Part shown: positions 15,082 to 23,033 of the stretch, one piece after another
How positions within the stretch are numbered: the stretch's first letter is position 1
How the letters are laid out: each line of letters starts with the position of its first letter
Source: Pleurocapsa sp. MO_226.B13
Lineage (GTDB): Bacteria; Cyanobacteriota; Cyanobacteriia; Cyanobacteriales; Xenococcaceae
Assembly (NCBI GenBank): GCA_030064795.1
Contig: JASJEI010000172.1
Coordinates: 1 to 24,882 of the forward strand
Direction of reading: 5' to 3'
DNA length: 24,882 bases
The notes under the pieces: generated by a model
Databases searched by the model: none
Seen by the model: the letters and a program-made list of their open reading frames with translations, nothing else
What the model was told of the DNA's origin: nothing
Made by a program: the position numbers and the translations under genes

Positions 15082-15918
15082 ATGAATAAAGCGAATCTAT
15101 ATCGAGCAGATTCCGCGTCAAAGCAAGACGATCGCAATTGGCAATGGCAAACTTGGCAAGGTAATTCTTATCTAACCTGCAACTTGCTATCTGCTTGGCA
15201 ACATGGATTTTTTACCCAAGAATTTTATCCCCGCACCCCAGAAACTCTCAGTTCTATTCTGCAAACTCAAACCAATTCACATAGAGTCAAACAAGTACAC
15301 GGTAATCTAGTGTTGACTCCGCAAGAAATAAACACCGCCATCAAACAACAAGATTTAAGTAATTTCTTACCTGATGCTGACGCAGTTATTAGCGATTGTC
15401 CCCAACAATCAGTTTGGGTGGCAAGTGCCGACTGCACGCCTATATTAATCGGGGATTTAGCAACTGGACGAGTGTGTGCGATTCATGCTGGTTGGAGAGG
15501 AACGGCACAAAAAATTGTCGTCGCTGCGATCGCTCGGTTTCTGGAATTTGGCAGTCAAAAACACAACCTTCGGATTGGTATCGGCCCTGCGATCGCGGGG
15601 AAGATGTATCAAGTAGATGAAACTGTGGCAATAGAAGTAGGTAAAACTATTATTGCCGATGTATCGCAAAAAAACGATGGAGAAATACTTCAGGAGTTAA
15701 AACAATTTACTAACCCTCCTATCTTAGCTGATGAGCTACCAGGCAAAGTCCGTCTCGATGTACCAAGGGTAAATCAAATACAACTCGAACAATTAGACAT
15801 CGATTCAGAACAGATGGCAACTGCGCCGTTTTGTACCTATCAAAAAGATAATTATTTTTTCTCTTATCGACGCACGGGAGAAAAAAAAGTCCAGTGGTCG
15901 GGAATAGCTAGTATTTAA
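15082..15918 (+). CDS. pgeF: Laccase-fold protein PgeF/YfiH (peptidoglycan editing factor, nucleoside-active)
   Basis: 278-residue member of the Cu-oxidase_4 / DUF152 family. These metal-binding proteins have been described as peptidoglycan editing factors that remove wrong first residues from UDP-MurNAc and as purine nucleoside phosphorylases or deaminases. Metal-site residues are visible: His73 (KQVHGN), Cys118 (SADCTPI) and His135 (AIHAGWRG). The C-terminal FCTYQKDNYFFSYRRTGEK block is typical. The N-terminal ~20 residues are polar and variable; the conserved part begins at WQWQTWQG. The ATG at 15082 is preceded by AGAGG about 15 bases upstream, so initiation is not certain. It follows a MITE-like element. 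Exact substrate in cyanobacteria is not settled. Confidence 0.88.
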   Translation: MNKANLYRADSASKQDDRNWQWQTWQGNSYLTCNLLSAWQHGFFTQEFYPRTPETLSSILQTQTNSHRVKQVHGNLVLTPQEINTAIKQQDLSNFLPDADAVISDCPQQSVWVASADCTPILIGDLATGRVCAIHAGWRGTAQKIVVAAIARFLEFGSQKHNLRIGIGPAIAGKMYQVDETVAIEVGKTIIADVSQKNDGEILQELKQFTNPPILADELPGKVRLDVPRVNQIQLEQLDIDSEQMATAPFCTYQKDNYFFSYRRTGEKKVQWSGIASI

Positions 15919-15992
15919 TTTTTTCTAGAGGTAATATAATGTGTACCAACTAACCTCTTGTTGTCCGCTAGGCAACAATTCCCGACTATTTT

Positions 15993-16364
15993 TTACTCCA
16001 GTCTTTTGGCACCAAGTAGCAAAATCTTGTAGGCTTGCCAATCTAGCGGATATTCGCTAAAAGTATCGAGATCTTCTGCTATTGCTACTTGTCGATCGAT
16101 CCAATCGCGATTGAATTGAGAAGCATAAGACATTTGGAATTCTACAGCGATGTCGTCTTGTGTTTCTTGTTTTGTCTCCAAAGATAAATTGCGATCGCAT
16201 TCGGTAATATTGACAATTCTGTTTACATAGACAATCAAATAGAGATTACATATCTTGGTGGATAGACAATTTCCTAAAAATGCATCTTTCGTAGGGTGGG
16301 CAAAATTTAAACTAGAGGATAATACTTTTAACCTCAAAATTTGCCCACCAAAATTATAATTCAA
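15993..16364 (-). CDS. Small hypothetical protein, start uncertain
   Basis: An open frame of up to 123 codons. The first ~23 codons lie in an inverted-repeat element (16295-16349) and are probably not real coding sequence. The C-terminal half (AVEFQMSYASQFNRDWIDRQVAIAEDLDTFSEYPLDWQAYKILLLGAK) has balanced composition and looks like protein. A TTG at 16236-16238 or the internal ATG before SYASQF could be the true start. I do not recognise a family. It sits between pgeF (convergent) and argS (same strand, 40 bases upstream of it), so co-transcription with argS is possible. It could also be a remnant. Confidence 0.4.
   Translation of the reverse strand: MNYNFGGQILRLKVLSSSLNFAHPTKDAFLGNCLSTKICNLYLIVYVNRIVNITECDRNLSLETKQETQDDIAVEFQMSYASQFNRDWIDRQVAIAEDLDTFSEYPLDWQAYKILLLGAKRLE
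16295..16349. repeat. Inverted-repeat element of the GGTGGGCA type
   Basis: GGTGGGCAAAATTT at 16295-16308 faces AAAATTTGCCCACC at 16336-16349. It is preceded by GTAG, giving the GTAGGGTGGGCA start common in cyanobacterial intergenic repeats. It overlaps the 5' end of the small ORF at 15993-16364. Confidence 0.7.
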
Positions 16365-16404
16365 GGCGATCGCCTTCGACCTAATTAAAGATAGCTTTCG
16401 TTTT

Positions 16405-18162
16405 CTACATCCTTTCTAATACCTTTATCCCCAATAAAGATAAACCCAACTTAATAGTACGTGCTGTTAAATCTGCCAGAATTAAACGCGAAGTCCTTTG
16501 CGGTTCGTCTGCATTCAAAATCTCACATTGTTCGTAAAACTGATTGAACTTTTGACTTAATTCAAATAGATACAAGCAAATACGATTTGGTAGCAAAGTT
16601 GATTCGACTTCTTTGATTACTTCTTCTAGCTGTAAGATATGTTTAGCTAAAGCTAATTCTGCATCTTCGCTTAAGTTAATTTCGGTATCGTTATCTAGCT
16701 GAGAAAAATCGATATTTCCCTTACGACTTACCCCTTGAGGACGGACGTAAGCATACAATAAATAGGGTGCAGTATTACCTTTAAGATCGAGCATTTTGTC
16801 ATAGTCAAACTTATAATCTGAAGTTCGATTTTGACTCAAGTCGGCATACTTAACCGCACTTAAACCGACAACTTGAGAAACGCGATCGATAAATTCGGGG
16901 GTTTCTTCTCTTCCTTCTTCTTTTAGTCTAGCTATTAAATCATTTTTGGCTCGTTCTACCGCTTCATCTAAGAGATCTTTAAGTTTAACCGTCTCACCCG
17001 AACGAGTTTTATATTTTTTGCCTTTTTTATCTAAAACTAAACCAAAAGGTACGTGAACTACTTCCACATCGTCGGGTAATATTCCTGCTTTTCTCGCTAC
17101 CTGAAATACTCCTGCAAAGTGGTTAGCTTGTCCAGAGTCGGTAACGTAAATAATTCTCTTGGCCTGGTCTTCTTTTACTCGATATTTTATCGCTGCTAAA
17201 TCGGTAGTGGCATAGTTAAAACCACCGTCAGTTTTCTGCACGATTAAAGGAAGAGGATCGCCTTCTTTATTAGTAAAGCCATCTAAGAAAACACACTTTG
17301 CTCCCTCGCTTTCTTCCAATAAACCTTTGGCATCTAATTCATTGACAATATCTTCTAGAAAAGGATTATAAAAAGACTCGCCTCTTTCTTCTAGTTTGAT
17401 ATCTAGCAAGTTATAGATTATCTGAAACTCTCTACGAGACTGATCGCACAACAATTTCCAAGCATGACGACTATCTTCTGCACCAGCTTGAAGTTTTACT
17501 ACTTCTTGTCTGGCGGTTTGCCTGAATTGTTCGTCTTCATCAAAACGCAGCTTAGCTTTTTTATACAAAGATACCAAGTCGCCAATATCCAGGGCATCAG
17601 CAGTAGTCAAAGCTTCAGGATAGGCTTCCCGTAGATAGGCAATCAACATCCCAAACTGCGTCCCCCAATCACCAACATGATTGATCCGCAGTACATCATA
17701 ACCCCGAAACTCTAAAACACGGGCGATCGCATCCCCAATAATTGTCGATCGCAGGTGTCCCACGTGCATCTCTTTAGCAATATTTGGGCTGGAAAAATCT
17801 ACAATAACTTTTTGTTGTGGCTTAACTTGAGGAACACCCAATCTTGGCTCGGGCTGTATTTGGCGCAATATTTCCCCAATATAATTATATTTTAGCACAA
17901 AATTGATAAAACCTGGCCCAGCAATTGTCGGTGTTTTACAAATCTCCTCGACCTGAAGCCGAGCGATAATCGATTGGGCGATCGCTCTGGGATTTTGCTT
18001 GAGTGGTTTTGCCAGAGATAAAGCGACATTTGACTGATAATCACCAAATTTAGGATTATTAGTCGGGGCGACCAAGGGGTCTTTATCGGCGTATTCTGCG
18101 CCGAAAGCAGCAACCAAAGCTTGGCTAACAGAGTCTTGAAGCTGTTCTAGGATCGAGGTCAT
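16405..18162 (-). CDS. argS: Arginyl-tRNA synthetase
   Basis: Class I aminoacyl-tRNA synthetase that charges tRNA-Arg. The 585 residues are the usual length. The N-terminal Arg-tRNA synthetase additional domain (about 1-95, with [17 protein letters not shown]) is followed by the catalytic core with the HIGH-type signature HVGHL at 133-137. The [20 protein letters not shown] block, DSGQANHF and [17 protein letters not shown] (the KMSK-equivalent region) are also present. The DALR anticodon-binding domain forms the C-terminus (from about 460), ending [10 protein letters not shown] as is typical of the family. The start ATG at 18160-18162 is the natural N-terminus. It looks intact and housekeeping. 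Confidence 0.97.
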   Translation of the reverse strand: MTSILEQLQDSVSQALVAAFGAEYADKDPLVAPTNNPKFGDYQSNVALSLAKPLKQNPRAIAQSIIARLQVEEICKTPTIAGPGFINFVLKYNYIGEILRQIQPEPRLGVPQVKPQQKVIVDFSSPNIAKEMHVGHLRSTIIGDAIARVLEFRGYDVLRINHVGDWGTQFGMLIAYLREAYPEALTTADALDIGDLVSLYKKAKLRFDEDEQFRQTARQEVVKLQAGAEDSRHAWKLLCDQSRREFQIIYNLLDIKLEERGESFYNPFLEDIVNELDAKGLLEESEGAKCVFLDGFTNKEGDPLPLIVQKTDGGFNYATTDLAAIKYRVKEDQAKRIIYVTDSGQANHFAGVFQVARKAGILPDDVEVVHVPFGLVLDKKGKKYKTRSGETVKLKDLLDEAVERAKNDLIARLKEEGREETPEFIDRVSQVVGLSAVKYADLSQNRTSDYKFDYDKMLDLKGNTAPYLLYAYVRPQGVSRKGNIDFSQLDNDTEINLSEDAELALAKHILQLEEVIKEVESTLLPNRICLYLFELSQKFNQFYEQCEILNADEPQRTSRLILADLTARTIKLGLSLLGIKVLERM

Positions 18163-18487
18163 AATCTTGAGATGAGACTTATTTTAAAAAGATATATACA
18201 ACTATTTATAGCTTAGAGCTACAAGCTTTTTCGATTGAGGATCGAATTAACAATCTAGAAAAATATTTAAATTAAACGAGCCATAATTACTAGAGTAATA
18301 AATTTACCACCAATTCACCTATTTTCTCTTTTTATCTGCGATCGATGCGACTGGCGGTTGATGAGAGGTTGGAAGTACTCGCACTCGCGATCGCCATTGC
18401 TAGTCAGAAGGCGCGAAAGCAATTCGGTTCGCGGGGTAGAGGAACAAAGGGAGCAATAACTAATAAACGCTAGATGCTAAATGTTGA
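18163..18487. other. Intergenic gap with no recognised feature
   Basis: 325 bases between argS and the antiporter relic. The first half is AT-rich and likely carries the argS promoter. The second half is GC-richer, with HIP1-like and GGTTCGCGG tracts. I see no gene, tRNA or clear repeat pair. Confidence 0.5.
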
Positions 18488-18813
18488 CTAACTAGACTTT
18501 TTCGTCACGAAAGAATGTCTATAACCTTCTTTAGTTTCAACGATTAATAAACCATAAGCAATAGAAGCAATACCTCTTGATCTAAACCAACTAATAAATA
18601 GGGTACTGTCTAGCTGTAACTTTAAACCTTGGGTAGCGATCGCCAGCACAACCATGCGGGTAATTGTCAGACTGGCAATACCATACACCCACATTTGCCA
18701 GGTTGCTTCTAAGATTGGTGGTATGACCACGATCGCGCCGTAAAGCAGAAAAGATATTAAAGTTTGAGATTTAAGAACTTGTGCACTCGTACTCTCGCCA
18801 ATTGAGGCAAACT
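18488..18813 (-). pseudogene. C-terminal fragment of a Na+/H+ antiporter (NhaP/CPA1-type)
   Basis: Read on the minus strand, an open frame without a proper start gives SAQVLKSQTLISFLLYGAIV, then a hydrophobic stretch, ITRMVVLAIATQGLKLQLDS, and FISWFRSRGIASIAYGLLIVE before a short unrelated tail and stop. This matches the last membrane helices of CPA1 sodium/proton antiporters, whose signature here is normally GWFGPRGxASI. An intact protein has about 400 residues; roughly 300 at the N-terminus and the last helix are missing. A GTG at 18728-18730 would allow an 80-residue peptide, but it begins inside the fold. A decayed gene is the best reading. Confidence 0.75.
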
Positions 18814-18846
18814 TAAAGTAAAGCTGTCTTTTATTCGGAGGAAGAG

Positions 18847-19206
18847 ATGAGTTGGATTAAAGTTCTTCCTGTTGACTCTCTACCACAAGGTACGCGGAAA
18901 GTAGTCAAAGTTGGTAAACGAAATATTCTTCTGCTAACCCACGATAGTCAACTAATGGCCGTTGATAACATCTGTCCGCACCTGAAACTGCCCTTAAAAA
19001 ACGGAGAGATTACAGAGGATGGGGCGATAGTCTGTCCTTGGCATCACAGTGCTTTTGACCTGTGTACTGGCGATGTCAAAGAATGGAGTCCGTGGCCTCC
19101 CGTAGTCGGGAAAGCACTCTCGTTGATTTCCCGCTCAAAAGCTTTATCAGTTTTTCCTGTCCGCGTAGAAGAAGGAAGTATTTGGGTTGACGTGGAAGAG
19201 TCATAA
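18847..19206 (+). CDS. Rieske [2Fe-2S] ferredoxin-like protein
   Basis: 119-residue soluble protein of the small Rieske ferredoxin type, like the ferredoxin components of aromatic dioxygenases or NirD. The cluster ligands are Cys43 and His45 (NICPHLKLPL) and Cys63 and His66 (IVCPWHHSAFDLCTG). Between and after these lie the usual beta-strand segments, ending VFPVRVEEGSIWVDVEES. No membrane anchor is present, so it is not the cytochrome b6f Rieske protein. GGAGGAAG lies directly upstream of the ATG at 18847 and gives a strong ribosome binding site. There is no neighbouring oxygenase or reductase; it stands alone between antiporter relics, so its redox partner is unknown. Confidence 0.92.
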   Translation: MSWIKVLPVDSLPQGTRKVVKVGKRNILLLTHDSQLMAVDNICPHLKLPLKNGEITEDGAIVCPWHHSAFDLCTGDVKEWSPWPPVVGKALSLISRSKALSVFPVRVEEGSIWVDVEES

Positions 19207-19302
19207 CACTTAAGAACTGCTTAACTTACGTTAAAGAAATTAATTAAAATTTTCGCGATCGCTTTTGGGACTATTTTAGCTTCCAATCTACTGACCAGTT
19301 GC

Positions 19303-19423
19303 AATACTTCTCGTTTAGAGAGGTAGGGGAGTAGGAAATTAGGGAATTAGGGAAGTAGGGGATTAAGCTCCCATTTCCCCAAGACCCCATTTTCTGGTTC
19401 CATATTGTTAAACGAGAAGTATT
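19303..19423. mobile_element. MITE-like element with perfect 15-base terminal inverted repeats
   Basis: AATACTTCTCGTTTA at 19303-19317 and TAAACGAGAAGTATT at 19409-19423 are exact inverted copies, 121 bases end to end. The interior is a purine-rich tract with repeated GGGGAGTAGG and TTAGGGAA units and a complementary pyrimidine part, with no coding potential. It is a non-autonomous element or structured repeat. Confidence 0.7.
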
Positions 19424-19508
19424 ACTATGTCACTGCGGTTTCCGATAGTCATACTACCCACCTATCTGAATTCCTACGCTTCGGGAGCAGAGCGATTCTG
19501 AAGAAACA

Positions 19509-19710
19509 TCTGAACTATGGAGCTAATTTTTTGATTTTAATTACTAGAGAGAAACTTAGTTGACCTGTATCGATATATTCGATCTGCTCCCTCTCGTGAG
19601 AGCAAGCCATTTTTGTAAGGATGCTTGAACTATTTAGATTATTAGTTTTAATTACCAGGGAATCAAGACTATATAGTTCTTTTGTATCGATGTATTTGAC
19701 TTACTCCCTA
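19509..19710. repeat. Two diverged direct repeats of about 85 bases
   Basis: Copies at about 19509-19592 and 19624-19710 share TGAACTAT, TTTTAATTAC(T/C)AG, TGTATCGATRTATT and CTCCCT in the same order, about 115 bases apart. No coding frame is evident. Confidence 0.5.
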
Positions 19711-19799
19711 CACTTTATAAATTAAAAAAAAATGTTGAAGAACTTGTGATGACTTGATAATTTTTGGCTTGATGCGATACGTAAATTGGCTACCCTGCA

Positions 19800-19850
19800 A
19801 GCTTCCTTTTTCAACGATTAATAAATCATAAACAAAAAATAGCGATCGCT
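19800..19850 (-). pseudogene. Second short relic of the antiporter C-terminus
   Basis: The minus strand carries a segment closely matching the part of the 18488-18813 relic that encodes ASIAYGLLIVE, including the identical run TTATTAATCGTTGAA. It has a one-base length difference that breaks the frame. It is too short to be certain, but the position on the other side of the Rieske gene suggests a duplicated or split antiporter. Confidence 0.4.
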
Positions 19851-20158
19851 GTTAAAACTTCTTTATCCACAGAGATGATTGTGAAAGTAGATATTAGCTA
19901 ATAACCGATCGATAATTCTACATAGCTAAACCTTCAGTAATGAAGTGAGACTGTAGAAAAATGTAGCATAATTTAAGTTTACGTTTAATTAAGTTGACCT
20001 AGTTACTATTACGCAGATTTTATCAAACATAGCTAAAGTTGATTCATGCCTAATTATAGATTACTTGAGTAGATGTAAGTTCGAGGTTTCTCTTAAAGCT
20101 TCGCTACGCTACTTAGTTTGGGTTCTGCCTCATTGTATAGTAGTTTGACGCTTTTACT

Positions 20159-21820
20159 ATGATGATAAATTCGATTGAAACTAAGCCCAAAAAAGACCCG
20201 AAAATCACCAAGTCCGATACCAGATTTTATCTCCTATTACTGATAATTTTTGCAACTTTAGCTGCGATCGCAATTATTCATCATGAAATGTGGCGGGATG
20301 AACTAGAAGCTTGGTTAATTGCTAGCAATAGTAGTTCTGTTGTTAGTTTACTAGAAAATATAGAATATACAGGACACCCAGGACTATGGTATTTGTGCCT
20401 ATATATAATTAATAAATTTTGGCAACATCCTTGGGCAATGCAGCTATTTCATTTATTAATTGCTATTACTTTTGTTTATATATTTCTTTGGTATTCGCCC
20501 TTTAGCAAACTACAAAAGGCTCTTTTTTGTTTTGGATATTTCCCCCTGTATGAATATAGCGTAATTAGCAGAAGCTACAGTCTAAGTTTTGTATTTTTAT
20601 TTACTTTTTGCGCTTTATTTCCTTCTCGCTATCGTCGTTATTTGCCGTTAGCAGTTATTTTAGCTTTGCTAGCCCATCTCAATGCTTATGGTTTAATTAT
20701 TAGTTTTGCCTTGGTGCTAACTTTGGTTTTAGATGCCATAGTTAATTTCGATCTTAATAAAAAACTTTATAGTAGAAGGTGGAGTATTGTAGCTAGTTTA
20801 GCAATCTATTCCTTTGGTTTAATAACGGCAATTATCCAAATAACACCTCCAGAAAATGCTAAAAATAAAGGAGACTTACTTTCAGTCGCTGCCGAAAATT
20901 TGAATGGCAGTCTATTAAAATCTTTAGTTAGTATTCCCTTTTCCATAAGAAGAATAGTTGCAGCTACCTATTCTGTTTGGAGAGGTTATATACCCGTCCC
21001 AGATTTTTCTGAGTTTCATTTCCACAATACTAATATTTTATCTATATTTGTCGAAGGTAGTTCTAATATTTATATTGATGGGGCGGGGTTAATAGATTTA
21101 TTAGAATTTTCCCTATCCTTGGTGATATTAGCTATGGGGATAATCTTATTTTATCGCCAACCAATTATTCTATTTTTCTACCTAATTAGCAACTTAGCTA
21201 TAATTGGATTTACCTATTTATTTCAAATTGCATATGCTAGACATTCTGGCTTTTTGTTTATCATTTTCTTAATTTGCTTGTGGCTATCTACTTATTATCG
21301 TCAATCTAATTGGTTGGCTAGTTTTAACCATCAAATAGTTACTTGGTTGGTAGAGTTTAAATTGAAAATATTAACAATTTTACTTTGTATTCATGCCCTG
21401 GGTGGAATATATGCCTACAGTAGAGATCTTATCCACCCTTTTTCTGCCAGTCAAGCTGCCACAAAATATATCCAACAAAATCAATACGACCGATTGACAA
21501 TTGTTGGTAGTGAAGATGTTTTGGTCGCTCCCATAGGAGCTTTATTAGATAAAGAAATTTATTATCCAGAGACCAAAGAGTTTGGTACTTTTACAGTTTG
21601 GACAAAAGATAAATTTAGAAGAGATAACGATATAACTCAGTCAGATATTTTGGCACAAACAAACGATTTAATAGAAGAAGACGAGGGAGAAATATTATTA
21701 ATACTAACTGAAAAATTAGTCAGTAAAAATTACCGACTTAAAATTAAAACATTAGCTAAATTTGAAACTTCTATTATAGAAAATGAAGTTTATTATCTTT
21801 ATTTAGTGACTCAAGAGTAG
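20159..21820 (+). CDS. Polytopic membrane protein, GT-C glycosyltransferase-like
   Basis: 553 residues with about ten or more hydrophobic helices from residue 23 to about 420, then a soluble C-terminal domain of about 130 residues. The first helix is followed by MWRDELEAWLIA; Asp47-Glu48 in the first external loop is where GT-C enzymes (PMT/ArnT type) carry their catalytic acidic residues. TGHPGLWYL soon after is another feature of that class. These enzymes move a sugar from a lipid phosphate carrier to an acceptor on the outer face of the inner membrane. I do not recognise a named subfamily, and donor and acceptor are unknown. ATG at 20159 or the adjacent ATG at 20162 are equally possible. 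It stands alone after a 950-base repeat-rich gap and is very AT-rich, which could hint at horizontal transfer. Confidence 0.75.
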   Translation: MMINSIETKPKKDPKITKSDTRFYLLLLIIFATLAAIAIIHHEMWRDELEAWLIASNSSSVVSLLENIEYTGHPGLWYLCLYIINKFWQHPWAMQLFHLLIAITFVYIFLWYSPFSKLQKALFCFGYFPLYEYSVISRSYSLSFVFLFTFCALFPSRYRRYLPLAVILALLAHLNAYGLIISFALVLTLVLDAIVNFDLNKKLYSRRWSIVASLAIYSFGLITAIIQITPPENAKNKGDLLSVAAENLNGSLLKSLVSIPFSIRRIVAATYSVWRGYIPVPDFSEFHFHNTNILSIFVEGSSNIYIDGAGLIDLLEFSLSLVILAMGIILFYRQPIILFFYLISNLAIIGFTYLFQIAYARHSGFLFIIFLICLWLSTYYRQSNWLASFNHQIVTWLVEFKLKILTILLCIHALGGIYAYSRDLIHPFSASQAATKYIQQNQYDRLTIVGSEDVLVAPIGALLDKEIYYPETKEFGTFTVWTKDKFRRDNDITQSDILAQTNDLIEEDEGEILLILTEKLVSKNYRLKIKTLAKFETSIIENEVYYLYLVTQE

Positions 21821-21825
21821 GAGAG

Positions 21826-22097
21826 TGTTTGTAAACAAAAAATTAAACTGCATATATATTGGGGCTTGTGGAGTTGGGGGCTCTCTCAAAGGTAGGTTTT
21901 TTAGATTTAATGGTTTAGATAGGCAGGACAAAGGCGTAATTCCGCATGTAGCAGGGGAAGCAGGGGGAGCAGAGGGAGAAAACCTTGTTTTTTCGTTCCA
22001 ATTAGAGTGGGAATTTACGACTTTATTAAAAACATACACTTGAGAGTACCCCCTAATTCCTTTCAGGTGTATGTTTTTAAGATTTATTTTACAAACA
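21826..22097. repeat. Repeat-rich gap with nested inverted repeats
   Basis: TGTTTGTAAA at 21826-21835 faces TTTACAAACA at 22088-22097. Inside, TTAAAAACATACAC at 22026-22039 faces GTGTATGTTTTTAA at 22067-22080, a perfect 14-base stem with a 27-base loop that could act as a terminator. A GCAGGGGAAGCAGGGGGAGC tract lies at about 21951-21970. No gene is supported in 21821-22155. Confidence 0.55.
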
Positions 22098-22155
22098 GTT
22101 TCTAAGAAACCTCCGAGCGGTCGGTGTGCATGTCGTTGTTAGGCTGCTGGCATGT

Positions 22156-22728
22156 CTACAGAGGGCGTTGCCAAGGTTCACTGTACTGCTGATATCCAAC
22201 TCGCTTAAAAGTAGAAATCATCGGAATATTGTTCGCGTCTGTATCACAGAATACTCTCCAAACTCCGACATCTTGTAGCACTCTCGTTCCTTTTAACAGT
22301 AAATCGGCTGCAAAGCCCTGTCCACGATATTCTGGCAAGACTCCAATGTAGTAAATAGTTGCTTCTTCCAAACCATCTTTAGCACAACCTGGGTAGATTA
22401 CAGGAAAAATAAACCCAACGACTCTATCATCGCTATTAAACCCAATCTGCCACCATTCATCTTGATACAAGAATCCATCTTTCGACTTGGACAGAAACTG
22501 CTCAGCAGCTTGGCGAGAACCACGTTCCACGACTTGTTTTCGATCGCTTGCATCAATTGATGACTCCATAACCCAAGCAACTACCGAAAGTAATACTTCA
22601 TAGCTCAGGGTTCTAGCAGCTTTGAACTTTAATCGAGAAGGGATTTCAATCGACGGTTTTGGCTCTTCCCAAACAAAAGGCACTTTCAAGTAAGTTTGCT
22701 GACTCATCAAGTAAGTTTGCTGACTCAT
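22156..22728 (-). CDS. GNAT-family N-acetyltransferase
   Basis: Acetyl-CoA-dependent acetyltransferase, 190 residues from the outermost ATG. The acetyl-CoA binding motif A is visible as IYYIGVLPEYRGQGFAADLLLKG (pyrophosphate loop RGQGFA), followed by a C-terminal segment CDTDANNIPMISTFKRVGYQ typical of the fold. The substrate cannot be inferred. The first 14 residues are MSQQTYL repeated twice, encoded by an exact 21-base tandem duplication that gives two in-frame start codons (22728 and 22707). Neither has a clear ribosome binding site; the inner one was probably the original start. The upstream gap 22729-23033 shows no supported gene. Confidence 0.85.
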   Translation of the reverse strand: MSQQTYLMSQQTYLKVPFVWEEPKPSIEIPSRLKFKAARTLSYEVLLSVVAWVMESSIDASDRKQVVERGSRQAAEQFLSKSKDGFLYQDEWWQIGFNSDDRVVGFIFPVIYPGCAKDGLEEATIYYIGVLPEYRGQGFAADLLLKGTRVLQDVGVWRVFCDTDANNIPMISTFKRVGYQQYSEPWQRPL

Positions 22729-23033
22729 AAAATCAACTTTAATTTTGATGTCCTACAAGGGTGAAGCTTAGCACAACTTCGCAATTCAACAGATAACTTT
22801 TTAGCCACGCCCTCATTCATAAATCGTAAAACTCTTTGTTATTCAAAATTTGAGGAGATGTTGAAGCATTCAATTAAATTAAATGATTAATTCATTACTT
22901 GAAGTTCGAGGATGTACCTATTCCGCACTGATTCATCCCTTGATTCAGCAACGCCGAGTTAGTAAATAGTTAAAATCAAGTATGGAAAAATGGCGATCGC
23001 CCTTTTGTTTTTCTTGAGCAACGAAGAAATTGT
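22729..23033. other. Intergenic gap with no supported gene
   Basis: 305 bases between the acetyltransferase and the peptidase (both minus strand genes). It is AT-rich and likely contains the acetyltransferase promoter near its left end. A 28-codon frame at 22883-22969 (plus strand) exists but has no independent support. Confidence 0.45.

Noticed and set aside
15396..15669. Overlapping frames on both strands inside pgeF
   Set aside because: They are shadows of the intact pgeF frame without motifs of their own.
21803..22043. Frames of 72 and 78 codons on opposite strands after the GT-C gene
   Set aside because: They lie in a low-complexity repeat gap, overlap each other, and have no ribosome binding site or family resemblance.
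22883..22969. 28-codon plus-strand frame MINSLLEVRGCTYSALIHPL...
   Set aside because: It is too short and has no ribosome binding site. It might be a tail of an old mobile gene, but nothing supports this.
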